A DNA stretch of 64,000 bases from an uncultured Bacilli bacterium (GTDB taxonomy: Bacteria; Bacillota_I; Bacilli_A; RF39; UBA660): NCBI GenBank assembly GCA_910588025.1, contig CAJUQG010000004.1:15489-79488 (forward strand), given 5' to 3'. Below the pieces are notes generated by a model, which was not told the DNA's origin, did not search any database, and was given only the letters and a program-made list of their open reading frames with translations. Positions 51,143 through 58,837 of the stretch are shown piece after piece. Within the stretch, counting starts at the first letter, position 1. Every line of letters starts with the position of its first letter. Made by a program: the position numbers and the translations under genes.

Positions 51143-52078
51143 ATGAATGAAATGCTAACTTTTTTTTACAATTTAAAACCTATTAATTTATATAAAGTAG
51201 AGAATACTTTTGAATTTATGGATAACCATAACTTTTTTTTATTATATCCAGTTCAAAGAAGTAAAGAAGAGCTTATGGATATTTATCAAATTTGCGAGGA
51301 ATTAAAAATCAAAAACATTCCTGTTCATACATTTATTTTAAATCGCGAAAATAAAATAATTAGTAAAATATACGATCAAGATTATATTTTATTTAAAATA
51401 GAAACACATAAAGAAAACGAAATGAATATATTAGATATTATAGAATTTCAAAATAAATTAATAATATCAAAAAATAAAGTTAATTTATATCGTAATAATT
51501 GGGGAGAATTATGGAGTAAAAAAATAGACTATTTCGAATATCAAATTAGAGAGCTAGGAAAAAATAAAAAAGTAATTTTAAATAGCTTTAGTTATTATGT
51601 GGGTCTTGCAGAAAATGCCATAGCATACGCCAATAACACAAATAATAAGTTTTCTTTAAATAGTTTTGACAAAATTTGTTTAAATCATCGAAGATTAGAT
51701 TTTCCAAATTTGACAAAAGAGTACTATAATCCACTTTTATTTATATTTGACCTTCAAGTAAGGGATATAGCGGAATATTTAAAATCTGCCTTTTTTAAAA
51801 GTGAAATGGATGCTTGGATTGAATTTAAAACCTTTATCAATTTTCAAAAAAGAAGCATTTATGAATATCAGATGTTTTATGCAAGAATGTTATATCCTTC
51901 CTATTATTTTGATATGTATGAAAAAATTATGAATGGGGAAGAGTCAGAAGAAAAATTGATTTTCTATATCGAAAAAAGTAAAAACTATGAACAATTTTTA
52001 AAAAATATGTATTATGAAATTATCAAAATTGTTCAAATTGAAAAGATTGATTGGTTAGAAAAGAAAAAAGAGTCATAA
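51143..52078 (+). CDS. YutH/CotS-like kinase-fold protein (tentative)
   Basis: The 311-residue protein has the outline of the CotS/YutH spore-coat kinase-like family. An N-terminal beta lobe comes first. A segment ICLNHRRLDFPNLTKEYYNP stands where related kinases have HGDF-type catalytic motifs, and IFDLQVRDIAEYLKSAFF sits where they have the DFD-type motif. The match is structural rather than exact, and several catalytic residues look replaced. Its position between YutD and a NifU/YutI-like gene supports the call. Its 3' end overlaps the convergent NifU-like gene by 6 nt. Confidence 0.5.
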   Translation: MNEMLTFFYNLKPINLYKVENTFEFMDNHNFFLLYPVQRSKEELMDIYQICEELKIKNIPVHTFILNRENKIISKIYDQDYILFKIETHKENEMNILDIIEFQNKLIISKNKVNLYRNNWGELWSKKIDYFEYQIRELGKNKKVILNSFSYYVGLAENAIAYANNTNNKFSLNSFDKICLNHRRLDFPNLTKEYYNPLLFIFDLQVRDIAEYLKSAFFKSEMDAWIEFKTFINFQKRSIYEYQMFYARMLYPSYYFDMYEKIMNGEESEEKLIFYIEKSKNYEQFLKNMYYEIIKIVQIEKIDWLEKKKES

Positions 52079-52336
52079 CAATACGTTAATAACTCCTTTT
52101 ATTTCGGGAATTTCTTCTTGTAACATAAATAAAATTCCATCATTTATTGTTTCATCTTGCGCAATGCAATGAGCACAAGCTCCTAAAAGCTTGACATAAA
52201 CATATTCATTTTCATATTTTACAAAGGATATATCTCCGCCATCCATATTTAAATATGGACGAATATCTTCTAATAATTCTTTTATTTTGTTAACTGTTGT
52301 GTCAGCATCTTTTGGGCACATTTCGCTTTTTTTCAT
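52073..52336 (-). CDS. NifU C-terminal-domain iron-sulphur scaffold (Nfu/YutI type)
   Basis: The 87-residue protein carries the Nfu motif around LLGACAHCIAQDETI, with the CxxC that holds a [4Fe-4S] cluster between two subunits. RPYLNMDGGDISFVKYEN is also characteristic. It would deliver clusters to apo-proteins such as the ferredoxin, AddB or the radical SAM enzyme in this window. GGTGG stands before ATG 52336. Confidence 0.9.
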   Translation of the reverse strand: MKKSEMCPKDADTTVNKIKELLEDIRPYLNMDGGDISFVKYENEYVYVKLLGACAHCIAQDETINDGILFMLQEEIPEIKGVINVLL

Positions 52337-52415
52337 GAATAACCACCAAGAAAATTATAAAAGGAAATAAGAAACAAGTAAAGAAAAACATGATATAATA
52401 ACTACGGTGATTAAT

Positions 52416-52769
52416 GTGAATCAAATATTTGAAAAAGGACGAATTGTAAAAGGAAAAGTTACAGGTATAACGAATTATGGTATATTTGTCGGCTTTGATA
52501 ATGGATTTAAAGGTTTAATTCACATATCAGAAATATCTGATAATTTTGTAAAAAATATTAACAATTTTGCCCAAATAGGAGAAATAATACCATGTAAAAT
52601 ATTTGAATTGGATTCACAAAATAAAATAGTTAAACTTACATTAAAAAAACTTGATTATGAATATAGAAGAGAAAATCATTATAATAAAGAGTTTAAGGTT
52701 TTAGAAGAGAAATTACCAATTTGGATATTAGAAAAAACAAGAGAAATGGAAGCTTATGATAAGAAATAA
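52416..52769 (+). CDS. S1-domain RNA-binding protein (GSP13/CvfD type)
   Basis: The 117-residue protein is one S1 domain (KGRIVKGKVTGITNYGIFVG, GFKGLIHISEISDNFV, LTLKKLDY) with a short helical tail, like general stress protein 13/YugI/CvfD. The family binds RNA or ribosomes. GTG 52416 fits the GGTGA ribosome binding site; GTG 52407 would overlap it. An extended -10 (TGATATAAT) lies upstream. It is a single gene, ending just before the tRNA-Leu promoter. Confidence 0.85.
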   Translation: MNQIFEKGRIVKGKVTGITNYGIFVGFDNGFKGLIHISEISDNFVKNINNFAQIGEIIPCKIFELDSQNKIVKLTLKKLDYEYRRENHYNKEFKVLEEKLPIWILEKTREMEAYDKK

Positions 52770-52779
52770 TAAAAAAGAA

Positions 52780-52808
52780 TTGACCTATATAAAATTATAG
52801 TTTATAAT
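52780..52808 (+). promoter_or_regulatory. Promoter of tRNA-Leu
   Basis: TTGACC (52780-52785), a 17-bp spacer and TATAAT (52803-52808) stand about 40 nt before the tRNA. A small TCTAAA/TTTAGA hairpin (52818-52834) lies in the leader. Confidence 0.75.
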
Positions 52809-52847
52809 GAAAAATGTCTAAAGGAAATTTAGATTGGTGCCAAATTT

Positions 52848-52936
52848 GCCCAAGTGGCGGAATAGGTAGACGCACAGGACTTAAAATCCTGCGAGTGTTA
52901 AAGCTCGTGCCGGTTCAAGTCCGGCCTTGGGCACCA
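52848..52936 (+). tRNA. tRNA-Leu (TAA)
   Basis: The gene has acceptor GCCCAAG/CTTGGGC, a long variable arm, anticodon TAA in CTTAAAA and an encoded CCA. Confidence 0.96.
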
Positions 52937-52946
52937 AATGTTTATT

Positions 52947-52972
52947 AAGTCTTTTTTTAAAAGGCTTTTTTC
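52947..52972 (+). terminator. Terminator of tRNA-Leu
   Basis: AAGTCTTTT (52947-52955) pairs with AAAAGGCTT (52959-52967) and a T run follows. The stretch from 52973 to 53112 holds no gene that I can see. Confidence 0.65.
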
Positions 52973-53112
52973 TATGAAAAAAATTAATTTAGTTTTTTAA
53001 ATAGATAGATATTTTTGTTGAAAAAAGTTATGGATTAAATGCTAAGAAATGAAACAGGAAAGATTTTAAAATAAAAAAACAAGTCGAAAAATGTTAAGAG
53101 GAAGTTTTTTTG

Positions 53113-53142
53113 TTGACATTGAAAAAATCATTATGTTATAAT
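53113..53142 (+). promoter_or_regulatory. Promoter of the Ser-fMet-Asp-Phe tRNA operon
   Basis: TTGACA (53113-53118), an 18-bp spacer and TATAAT (53137-53142) precede the first tRNA by 27 nt. Confidence 0.8.
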
Positions 53143-53169
53143 TAGCATGTCGTTATGAAATGACCGGAT

Positions 53170-53262
53170 GGAGGAATACCCAAGTCTGGCTGAAGGGATC
53201 GGTCTTGAAAACCGACAGGCCGCGCAAGCGACGCAGGGGTTCGAATCCCTTTTCCTCCGCCA
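53170..53262 (+). tRNA. tRNA-Ser (TGA)
   Basis: The gene has acceptor GGAGGAA/TTCCTCC, a long variable arm, anticodon TGA in CTTGAAA and an encoded CCA. It is first of four. Confidence 0.95.
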
Positions 53263-53280
53263 TTTTAAAGTTTAACACAT

Positions 53281-53357
<77 letters not shown>

Positions 53358-53360
53358 ATT

Positions 53361-53437
53361 GGTTCGTTAGTGTAGTGGTCTATCACGTCTGCCTGTCACG
53401 CAGAAGATCACGGGTTCAAATCCCGTACGAACCGCCA
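53361..53437 (+). tRNA. tRNA-Asp (GTC)
   Basis: The gene has acceptor GGTTCGT/ACGAACC, anticodon GTC in CTGTCAC and an encoded CCA. It begins 3 nt after tRNA-fMet. Confidence 0.95.
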
Positions 53438-53440
53438 AGT

Positions 53441-53516
<76 letters not shown>

Positions 53517-53527
53517 GAAAGCAAACG

Positions 53528-53553
53528 AAAACTCGAATTTACTCGAGTTTTTT
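53528..53553 (+). terminator. Terminator of the Ser-fMet-Asp-Phe operon
   Basis: AAAACTCGA (53528-53536) pairs perfectly with TCGAGTTTT (53543-53551), followed by further T. Confidence 0.88.
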
Positions 53554-53628
53554 ATTTTGCCAAAATTAAGTGACAGTTTTGTAAGAGAATAGAATGATAA
53601 TTTAAGATATAATGGTTAAGGTGATGCA

Positions 53629-54765
53629 ATGCAGAATTACATTGAAATAATAAAAAATGCGATTTTATTTTTTCCAATAGTCGCTTTTTTCATAACAATT
53701 CCATATATATTAATACAATATCATAAATTTGGTTCAGTTTATTATTATCGTTCCATAATAGTTTATTCTTTTGTTTTATATCTCATTGTTGCTTATTTTC
53801 TAATAATTTTCCCATTACCAAGTAAAGAAGAAGTGGTTCTATTAACTACTCCAAGATGGCAACTGCAACCATTTTCGTTTCTTTTAGATATCATAAATAA
53901 AAGTCCATTAGAAATATCTGATATTACAACTTACTTACCAACTCTAAAAAGTCAAGTGTTTCGTCAAGCATTTTTTAACGTATTATTGTGTATCCCCTTT
54001 GGAATATATCTACATTACTATTTTAAAAATAGTCTAAAAAAAACTGTTGTTTTAACTTTTTGTCTAAGCTTATTTTTCGAATTAACCCAACTTACAGGCT
54101 TATATTTTATATATCCACGAAATTATCGTCTTTTTGATGTTGATGATTTAATACTTAACACAACAGGTGGACTAATCGGATACTTTTTAGGAAGTATAAT
54201 TTTAAGGTTTCTACCCAATCGAAATAAAATAGATGAAATCGCGTTAAACCAAGGAATGAAAGTATCGTTTATAAAAAGATGTGTAGCTTTTATTCTAGAC
54301 CTGATTTTATTCCATCTTTTATTTACCATCACAAATGTATTCGTCCAACGTTTTATTTCATCTAATTTAACTTCAAGAATAGTCTATGTTCTATTGCTAA
54401 TTTATTATTTTGTCATTCGTCCTACAGCAAAAAATAGTCAAACATATGGACAACAATTTTTGAATTTAAAATTGATTTGTATCACGAGTACTGCTAACCC
54501 AAAATGGCATCAAATTTTGTTATACTATTGGTACTTTTACTTTTTTTCTTTTGGTTCAATAACATTTATCTCAATTGCGATTATGTACTTAAAAGAAAAA
54601 GAAATAATAAGTACTAATACATACACCGTAATCCTATTGTCTTTTATTATATTATATTTACTTTGTGCATTACTTTATTTCATTAAAAGAATATTAAATA
54701 AAGAGTTAATTTTTGAAAAACTAAGTGGACTAAAATTAAAAAGCACTATAAAAAAAACATTTTAA
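53629..54765 (+). CDS. VanZ-RDD fusion membrane protein
   Basis: The 378-residue protein has an N-terminal VanZ-like domain (about 35-190). Its signature parts are PRWQLQPFSFL, NVLLCIPFGIYL, FFELTQLTGL and FDVDDLILNTTGG. A C-terminal RDD domain (about 205-365) begins FIKRCVAFILDLILF. About nine membrane helices are expected. VanZ relatives are linked to glycopeptide tolerance, and RDD proteins to ion exchange; the fused form has no defined role. AAGGTGATG precedes the ATG. Its end overlaps the convergent helicase gene by 4 nt. Confidence 0.85.
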   Translation: MQNYIEIIKNAILFFPIVAFFITIPYILIQYHKFGSVYYYRSIIVYSFVLYLIVAYFLIIFPLPSKEEVVLLTTPRWQLQPFSFLLDIINKSPLEISDITTYLPTLKSQVFRQAFFNVLLCIPFGIYLHYYFKNSLKKTVVLTFCLSLFFELTQLTGLYFIYPRNYRLFDVDDLILNTTGGLIGYFLGSIILRFLPNRNKIDEIALNQGMKVSFIKRCVAFILDLILFHLLFTITNVFVQRFISSNLTSRIVYVLLLIYYFVIRPTAKNSQTYGQQFLNLKLICITSTANPKWHQILLYYWYFYFFSFGSITFISIAIMYLKEKEIISTNTYTVILLSFIILYLLCALLYFIKRILNKELIFEKLSGLKLKSTIKKTF

Positions 54766-56240
54766 AAAAAGTATTTTCGTTTGATTAATTTACGATGTTC
54801 TCTAACTAATTCATTTACGAATATAGAGGAAGCTTCGATTGGCGTTACCAAAAAAATTTTCCCCTTTGTACGTGTCAACGCTACATAAAATAATCTTCGT
54901 TCTTCCTCAAATTTGATTTGTTCTTTTCCAAAAAAAATGTCATGAAAAAAGTATGGTTTCATTTGATTAGGAAAGCCATAAATACTGTTCTCTACATGTA
55001 AAAGAATAACCACATCAGCTTCTAATCCTTTGGATTGATGAACCGTGAGAAATGTGAACTGTATTTTATCAAATTCTTTTAAATAAAAATGCTTTTGATC
55101 AATCCACTGAATTCTTTCTTCTTGAAAATAATACTTCCAATCAAATGAATTTCGTCCCAAAAATAGAATAGAAGAGTTCGGAATTTGTTTTATTACATAA
55201 GATATCATTTGATAAATAGAATTTTTCTTTCGGTAATATAAGATTTCGATTGGACATGATAAATGTTTAAAAGACAAAACTTCCTTTTTTATTTGTACAC
55301 TACTTTTTTGAACAAAACGATCGGCTACTTGAACTAATTCCTGGCTATTCCGATAAGTATATTTTAGAAAATAATAGCTCACATTAGGAAAATAATGCTC
55401 AAGCAATTTGAAACAATTAGATTCTGTCCCACTAAAGCGATAAATCGACTGACAGTCATCTCCTACAACGGTAAAATCCATATCAAAATGAATTACCAAT
55501 TGGTGTAATAATTCTATACGAATAACGGAAGAGTCTTGAAATTCATCAACAAGAATATGACGAAATGGAAAAATACTTTTTTTTATTTGAGAAATACTTA
55601 ATTTAGCTTTTACCACTATATCATCGAAATCAAAATAATTTTGACTTTCTTTTTCCGATTCATACAAAAGAAAATTAACATATGTAATTAAAAAAATATG
55701 TTTCTTTCTACCTCTATATTTTTGAAACAATTTTTGAACAAATTCTTCATCATAACCTTTTGATTTGCAAAGAACAATAAGATTTATAATTTGTTTTGCC
55801 AAATCTCCTTTCCACTTTTTTCTATTTTTTAAAGAAAAACGACAGGACATTGGCATAGAATAGAAAAAACTTTTTTGTAGATTTTTATTTTGCATACATA
55901 TTACTTCCATAAACTCATTTACAATATACGCAAGAAAATTACTGTCACAGATTTGATAAAAAGAATGAGTTAATTCTAATAAATACATAGCTAATTTATG
56001 AAATGTCATAACACTAACCGAAAAACCAAGAACTTTCTGACACTTGAAAGAAAATTCTTTTACAGTTTCATTAGTGTAAGAAATAACCATAATTTCTTTT
56101 GGGTCCATACCACATTCTTTTACCAAATATTGAATTCTGCCTAATAAAGTAAAAGTTTTACCTGTCCCAGCTCCAGCAATAATAACTGAGTAACGATTTT
56201 TTTGTTCTGCTGCTTCTTGTTGAAAAGGATCTAAATTCAT
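54762..56240 (-). CDS. UvrD/Rep-family DNA helicase, short form
   Basis: The 492-residue superfamily 1 helicase has IIAGAGTGKTFTL (Walker A, about residue 18), MVISYTNETVKEF, LVDEFQDSS (Walker B), VVGDDCQSIYRFSG, FLTVHQSKGLEADVVIL and FYVALTRTKGKI. It is shorter than UvrD or PcrA (about 720-750 residues), lacking much of the accessory domains, and resembles small COG0210 helicases. The ribosome binding site is weak. It is a single gene with no obvious partner. Confidence 0.88.
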   Translation of the reverse strand: MNLDPFQQEAAEQKNRYSVIIAGAGTGKTFTLLGRIQYLVKECGMDPKEIMVISYTNETVKEFSFKCQKVLGFSVSVMTFHKLAMYLLELTHSFYQICDSNFLAYIVNEFMEVICMQNKNLQKSFFYSMPMSCRFSLKNRKKWKGDLAKQIINLIVLCKSKGYDEEFVQKLFQKYRGRKKHIFLITYVNFLLYESEKESQNYFDFDDIVVKAKLSISQIKKSIFPFRHILVDEFQDSSVIRIELLHQLVIHFDMDFTVVGDDCQSIYRFSGTESNCFKLLEHYFPNVSYYFLKYTYRNSQELVQVADRFVQKSSVQIKKEVLSFKHLSCPIEILYYRKKNSIYQMISYVIKQIPNSSILFLGRNSFDWKYYFQEERIQWIDQKHFYLKEFDKIQFTFLTVHQSKGLEADVVILLHVENSIYGFPNQMKPYFFHDIFFGKEQIKFEEERRLFYVALTRTKGKIFLVTPIEASSIFVNELVREHRKLIKRKYFF

Positions 56241-56340
56241 AATATCCAGAATAATTCAAAACGTTAAATATGTCAAAAAGCTAATTTAAAAAAATAATTA
56301 AATGAATAGAACAAAAGTAGAATATTTCTTGAAGCAACTA

Positions 56341-56388
56341 AGCTAATTTGTTAGAAAACTTTCTTTTTTCTCGAAAATTAGCTATAAT
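56341..56388 (+). promoter_or_regulatory. alr promoter region with inverted repeat AGCTAATTT
   Basis: AGCTAATTT at 56341-56349 and its complement AAATTAGCT at 56375-56383 form an inverted repeat whose right arm runs into the -10 TATAAT (56383-56388). A further direct copy lies at 56279-56287. This arrangement could be an operator, or an RNA hairpin if transcription starts upstream. Confidence 0.45.
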
Positions 56389-56409
56389 TAACAAATAGAG
56401 GGTGATGTA

Positions 56410-57591
56410 ATGTATCGGAAAACATATGCTGAAATTAACCATCAAAATTTAACCCATAATATAAAAGAAATTAAACAGCATTATCCAGATTATAAATATT
56501 ATATAGGAGTAGTAAAAAATAACGCTTATCATCATGGAATAAAATGCGTAAATGCCCTAAAAAAAGGTGGTATTAATTATTTTGCGGTTTCTTCATTAGA
56601 AGAAGCTCTAGATTTAAGAAAATACAATTTAGATACACCTGTACTAATTTTAGAGCCTATTGATCTAGAATCAATATATGATTGCATAAATAATAACATA
56701 ACCATTACAGTTGAAAGCCTAGATTACATGAAATCGTTAAACGAAATGAAATTACCCTATGAAACCAAAATTCATTTAAAGCTAGATACTGGAATGAATC
56801 GCTTAGGTTTTAAAAATCGGGAAGAATTAGAAAAAGCCACTGAAATGATAAAAGAAAATAACAAAATATTTTTAGAAGGAATCTATAGTCATTTTGCCAC
56901 TTCTGGTGTTAATGATACATTTTGGGATTCTCAACTCAAAACATTTCAAGATTTAACCAAAAATATTGACTTAAAAAGTATTCCAATTGTGCATTTAGGA
57001 AGAAGTTTGACCTTGGTAAATCATGATAGAATTCCATTTTGTAATGGCATTCGTCTAGGAATTATTATGTATGGCTTTGCTCAAAGTCGTAAGCCTGATA
57101 TCTCACTTAAAGGTAAGTTACGAGCGCTAAAATTAAATCATTTTAAGAAAAGAAATAATATTAGCAAAACTAATTTAGAAAATCAGTTAAATTTAAAAAC
57201 AGCTTTTACTTTGTATAGTGAGGTAGTAAGTATACGCCAAGTAACAAAGGACGAAATAGTTGGCTATAATGCGCTATACAAAGTCAAAAATGATGCTTTC
57301 ATCGCGACTGTTCCTATTGGATATGCAGATGGAATAGAAAAAAATTTTCTCCATGTTGTAATAAATCAACAAAAATATCCTATTATTGCCGATTCTATGG
57401 ATATGATAATGGTTCTTGTAGATAATAAAATACAAAAGGGAATGCTTGTTGAAATATTTGGAAAAGATATTGCTATATCTGAAGTTACCAGAAAAATTGG
57501 CAAAAATGCTTATCATTTATTCAATCAAATACAAAATAGAGTACCAAGAATTCATATGACAGAAGACGAAAAAGAAGAAACGTATTATTAA
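56410..57591 (+). CDS. alr: Alanine racemase-family PLP enzyme
   Basis: The 393-residue fold-type III PLP enzyme has the PLP lysine (Lys36) in VVKNNAYHHG, where typical alanine racemases read VVKADAYGHG. Other family parts are HLKLDTGMNRLGF, the catalytic-tyrosine region VGYNALY, PIGYADG and DSMDMIMV. It most likely supplies D-Ala, but the changed lysine motif and the neighbours (D-Asp-ligase-like, asparagine synthetase) leave room for another amino acid. AGGGTGATG precedes the ATG. The ligase gene follows after 21 nt. Confidence 0.85.
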   Translation: MYRKTYAEINHQNLTHNIKEIKQHYPDYKYYIGVVKNNAYHHGIKCVNALKKGGINYFAVSSLEEALDLRKYNLDTPVLILEPIDLESIYDCINNNITITVESLDYMKSLNEMKLPYETKIHLKLDTGMNRLGFKNREELEKATEMIKENNKIFLEGIYSHFATSGVNDTFWDSQLKTFQDLTKNIDLKSIPIVHLGRSLTLVNHDRIPFCNGIRLGIIMYGFAQSRKPDISLKGKLRALKLNHFKKRNNISKTNLENQLNLKTAFTLYSEVVSIRQVTKDEIVGYNALYKVKNDAFIATVPIGYADGIEKNFLHVVINQQKYPIIADSMDMIMVLVDNKIQKGMLVEIFGKDIAISEVTRKIGKNAYHLFNQIQNRVPRIHMTEDEKEETYY

Positions 57592-57612
57592 TAATAAAAA
57601 AGGAGGCACGCA

Positions 57613-58833
57613 ATGGAATTTGATATTTTGATTTTGGGAAGTGACGCAAATGCTTACTATATGGCTAGATGTGCCTATGAAGCATATCACAAAAAAGCAT
57701 TTTTAATCGGCAAAGATCGCTTAGCTTTTACTAAGTTTTCTAACATATTAGAAATAGAATATGAAAAAGATTTGTGGCAAGAAGAAAGTTTTGTTAAAAT
57801 AATCAATCAGTTTGCAAAGAAAAGAGCAAGTAAAAAAGTATTAACAATTAGTACGAACGAGACTTATGCTGAATTTTTAATAAAAAATCGAGAACAATTA
57901 GCTGATAATTTGGTATTTGCATCGCCAGATATTAAAACTTTAACTAATTTAACCAATAAAGAAAACTTTTATAAAATGTATAAAAACAAAGGGTTAGAGT
58001 TTCCTGAAACTTTTTATTTTGATTGTTCTAAAAATACGATTTTGCCAAGTACTTTAAATTTTCCTATTATTTTAAAACCTGCAAATGTAGTAATATATAA
58101 TCACTTAAGTTTCGAAGGAAAAAATAAAATTTATAAAATAGAAAATCAATTAGAACTAGAACAGACAATAAAAAAAATTATAGAATCTGGCTACAAAGAT
58201 CGTTTAATTATTCAAGAATTTATTCCTGGTGATGATTCTTATTTATTTGATGCAGTAGTCTATGTAGACCGAAATGGTAAAGTAAAAATACAATCATTTG
58301 CTCAAATTGGTTTACAAGAACGAACAAAATCAATGGTTGGAAATGCAGCTGTTTTAATTAATGGCTTTAATACTACAAATGGAAATACCGTGGAAATGAT
58401 GGAAAAAATAAAGCAATTTATGGAAAGTATACCATATCATGGATTTGCTGAATTTGATTTAAAATATGATGAACGAACAAATTCTTTTAAAGTACTAGAA
58501 ATAAATGCTCGTCAAGGAAGAAGTAGTTACTACATTAGTGCTTTAGGAGCTAATTTGGTAAAAACATTAGTAGATGATTTAATTTATCAAATTGATTTGC
58601 AAGATCAAAAATTGACAGAAGAGATATTATTAAGTTTTGTTCCAAAAGGAATTATAAAAAAGTATATTACTAATGAAGATTTCAAGAAAGAAGCACTATA
58701 TCTTTGGAAAAATAAAAAAAGAGTAAGTCCAATGATTTACAAAAAAGATAAGAATTTAAAAAGATTTTTAATGTTAAAAAAACGATTATGGCATTACTAT
58801 AAAGAGTATAAAAATTGCTATTGGAGAGTGTAA
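57613..58833 (+). CDS. ATP-grasp ligase related to D-aspartate ligase (Asl type)
   Basis: The 406-residue ATP-grasp enzyme resembles Enterococcus faecium D-aspartate ligase along its length. Shared features are the N-terminal ILGSDANAYYMARCAYEAY, the FPIILKPAN lysine, FEGKNKIY, IQEFIPGDDS, GFAEFDLKYDE and the metal-binding EINARQGRSSYY. D-aspartate ligase adds D-Asp to the Lys side chain of the peptidoglycan precursor to start the cross-bridge. AAAAGGAGGC stands before the ATG. Its neighbours, a racemase and an asparagine synthetase, support a wall-bridge role. Substrate choice remains inference. Confidence 0.78.
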   Translation: MEFDILILGSDANAYYMARCAYEAYHKKAFLIGKDRLAFTKFSNILEIEYEKDLWQEESFVKIINQFAKKRASKKVLTISTNETYAEFLIKNREQLADNLVFASPDIKTLTNLTNKENFYKMYKNKGLEFPETFYFDCSKNTILPSTLNFPIILKPANVVIYNHLSFEGKNKIYKIENQLELEQTIKKIIESGYKDRLIIQEFIPGDDSYLFDAVVYVDRNGKVKIQSFAQIGLQERTKSMVGNAAVLINGFNTTNGNTVEMMEKIKQFMESIPYHGFAEFDLKYDERTNSFKVLEINARQGRSSYYISALGANLVKTLVDDLIYQIDLQDQKLTEEILLSFVPKGIIKKYITNEDFKKEALYLWKNKKRVSPMIYKKDKNLKRFLMLKKRLWHYYKEYKNCYWRV

Positions 58834-58837
58834 AATT

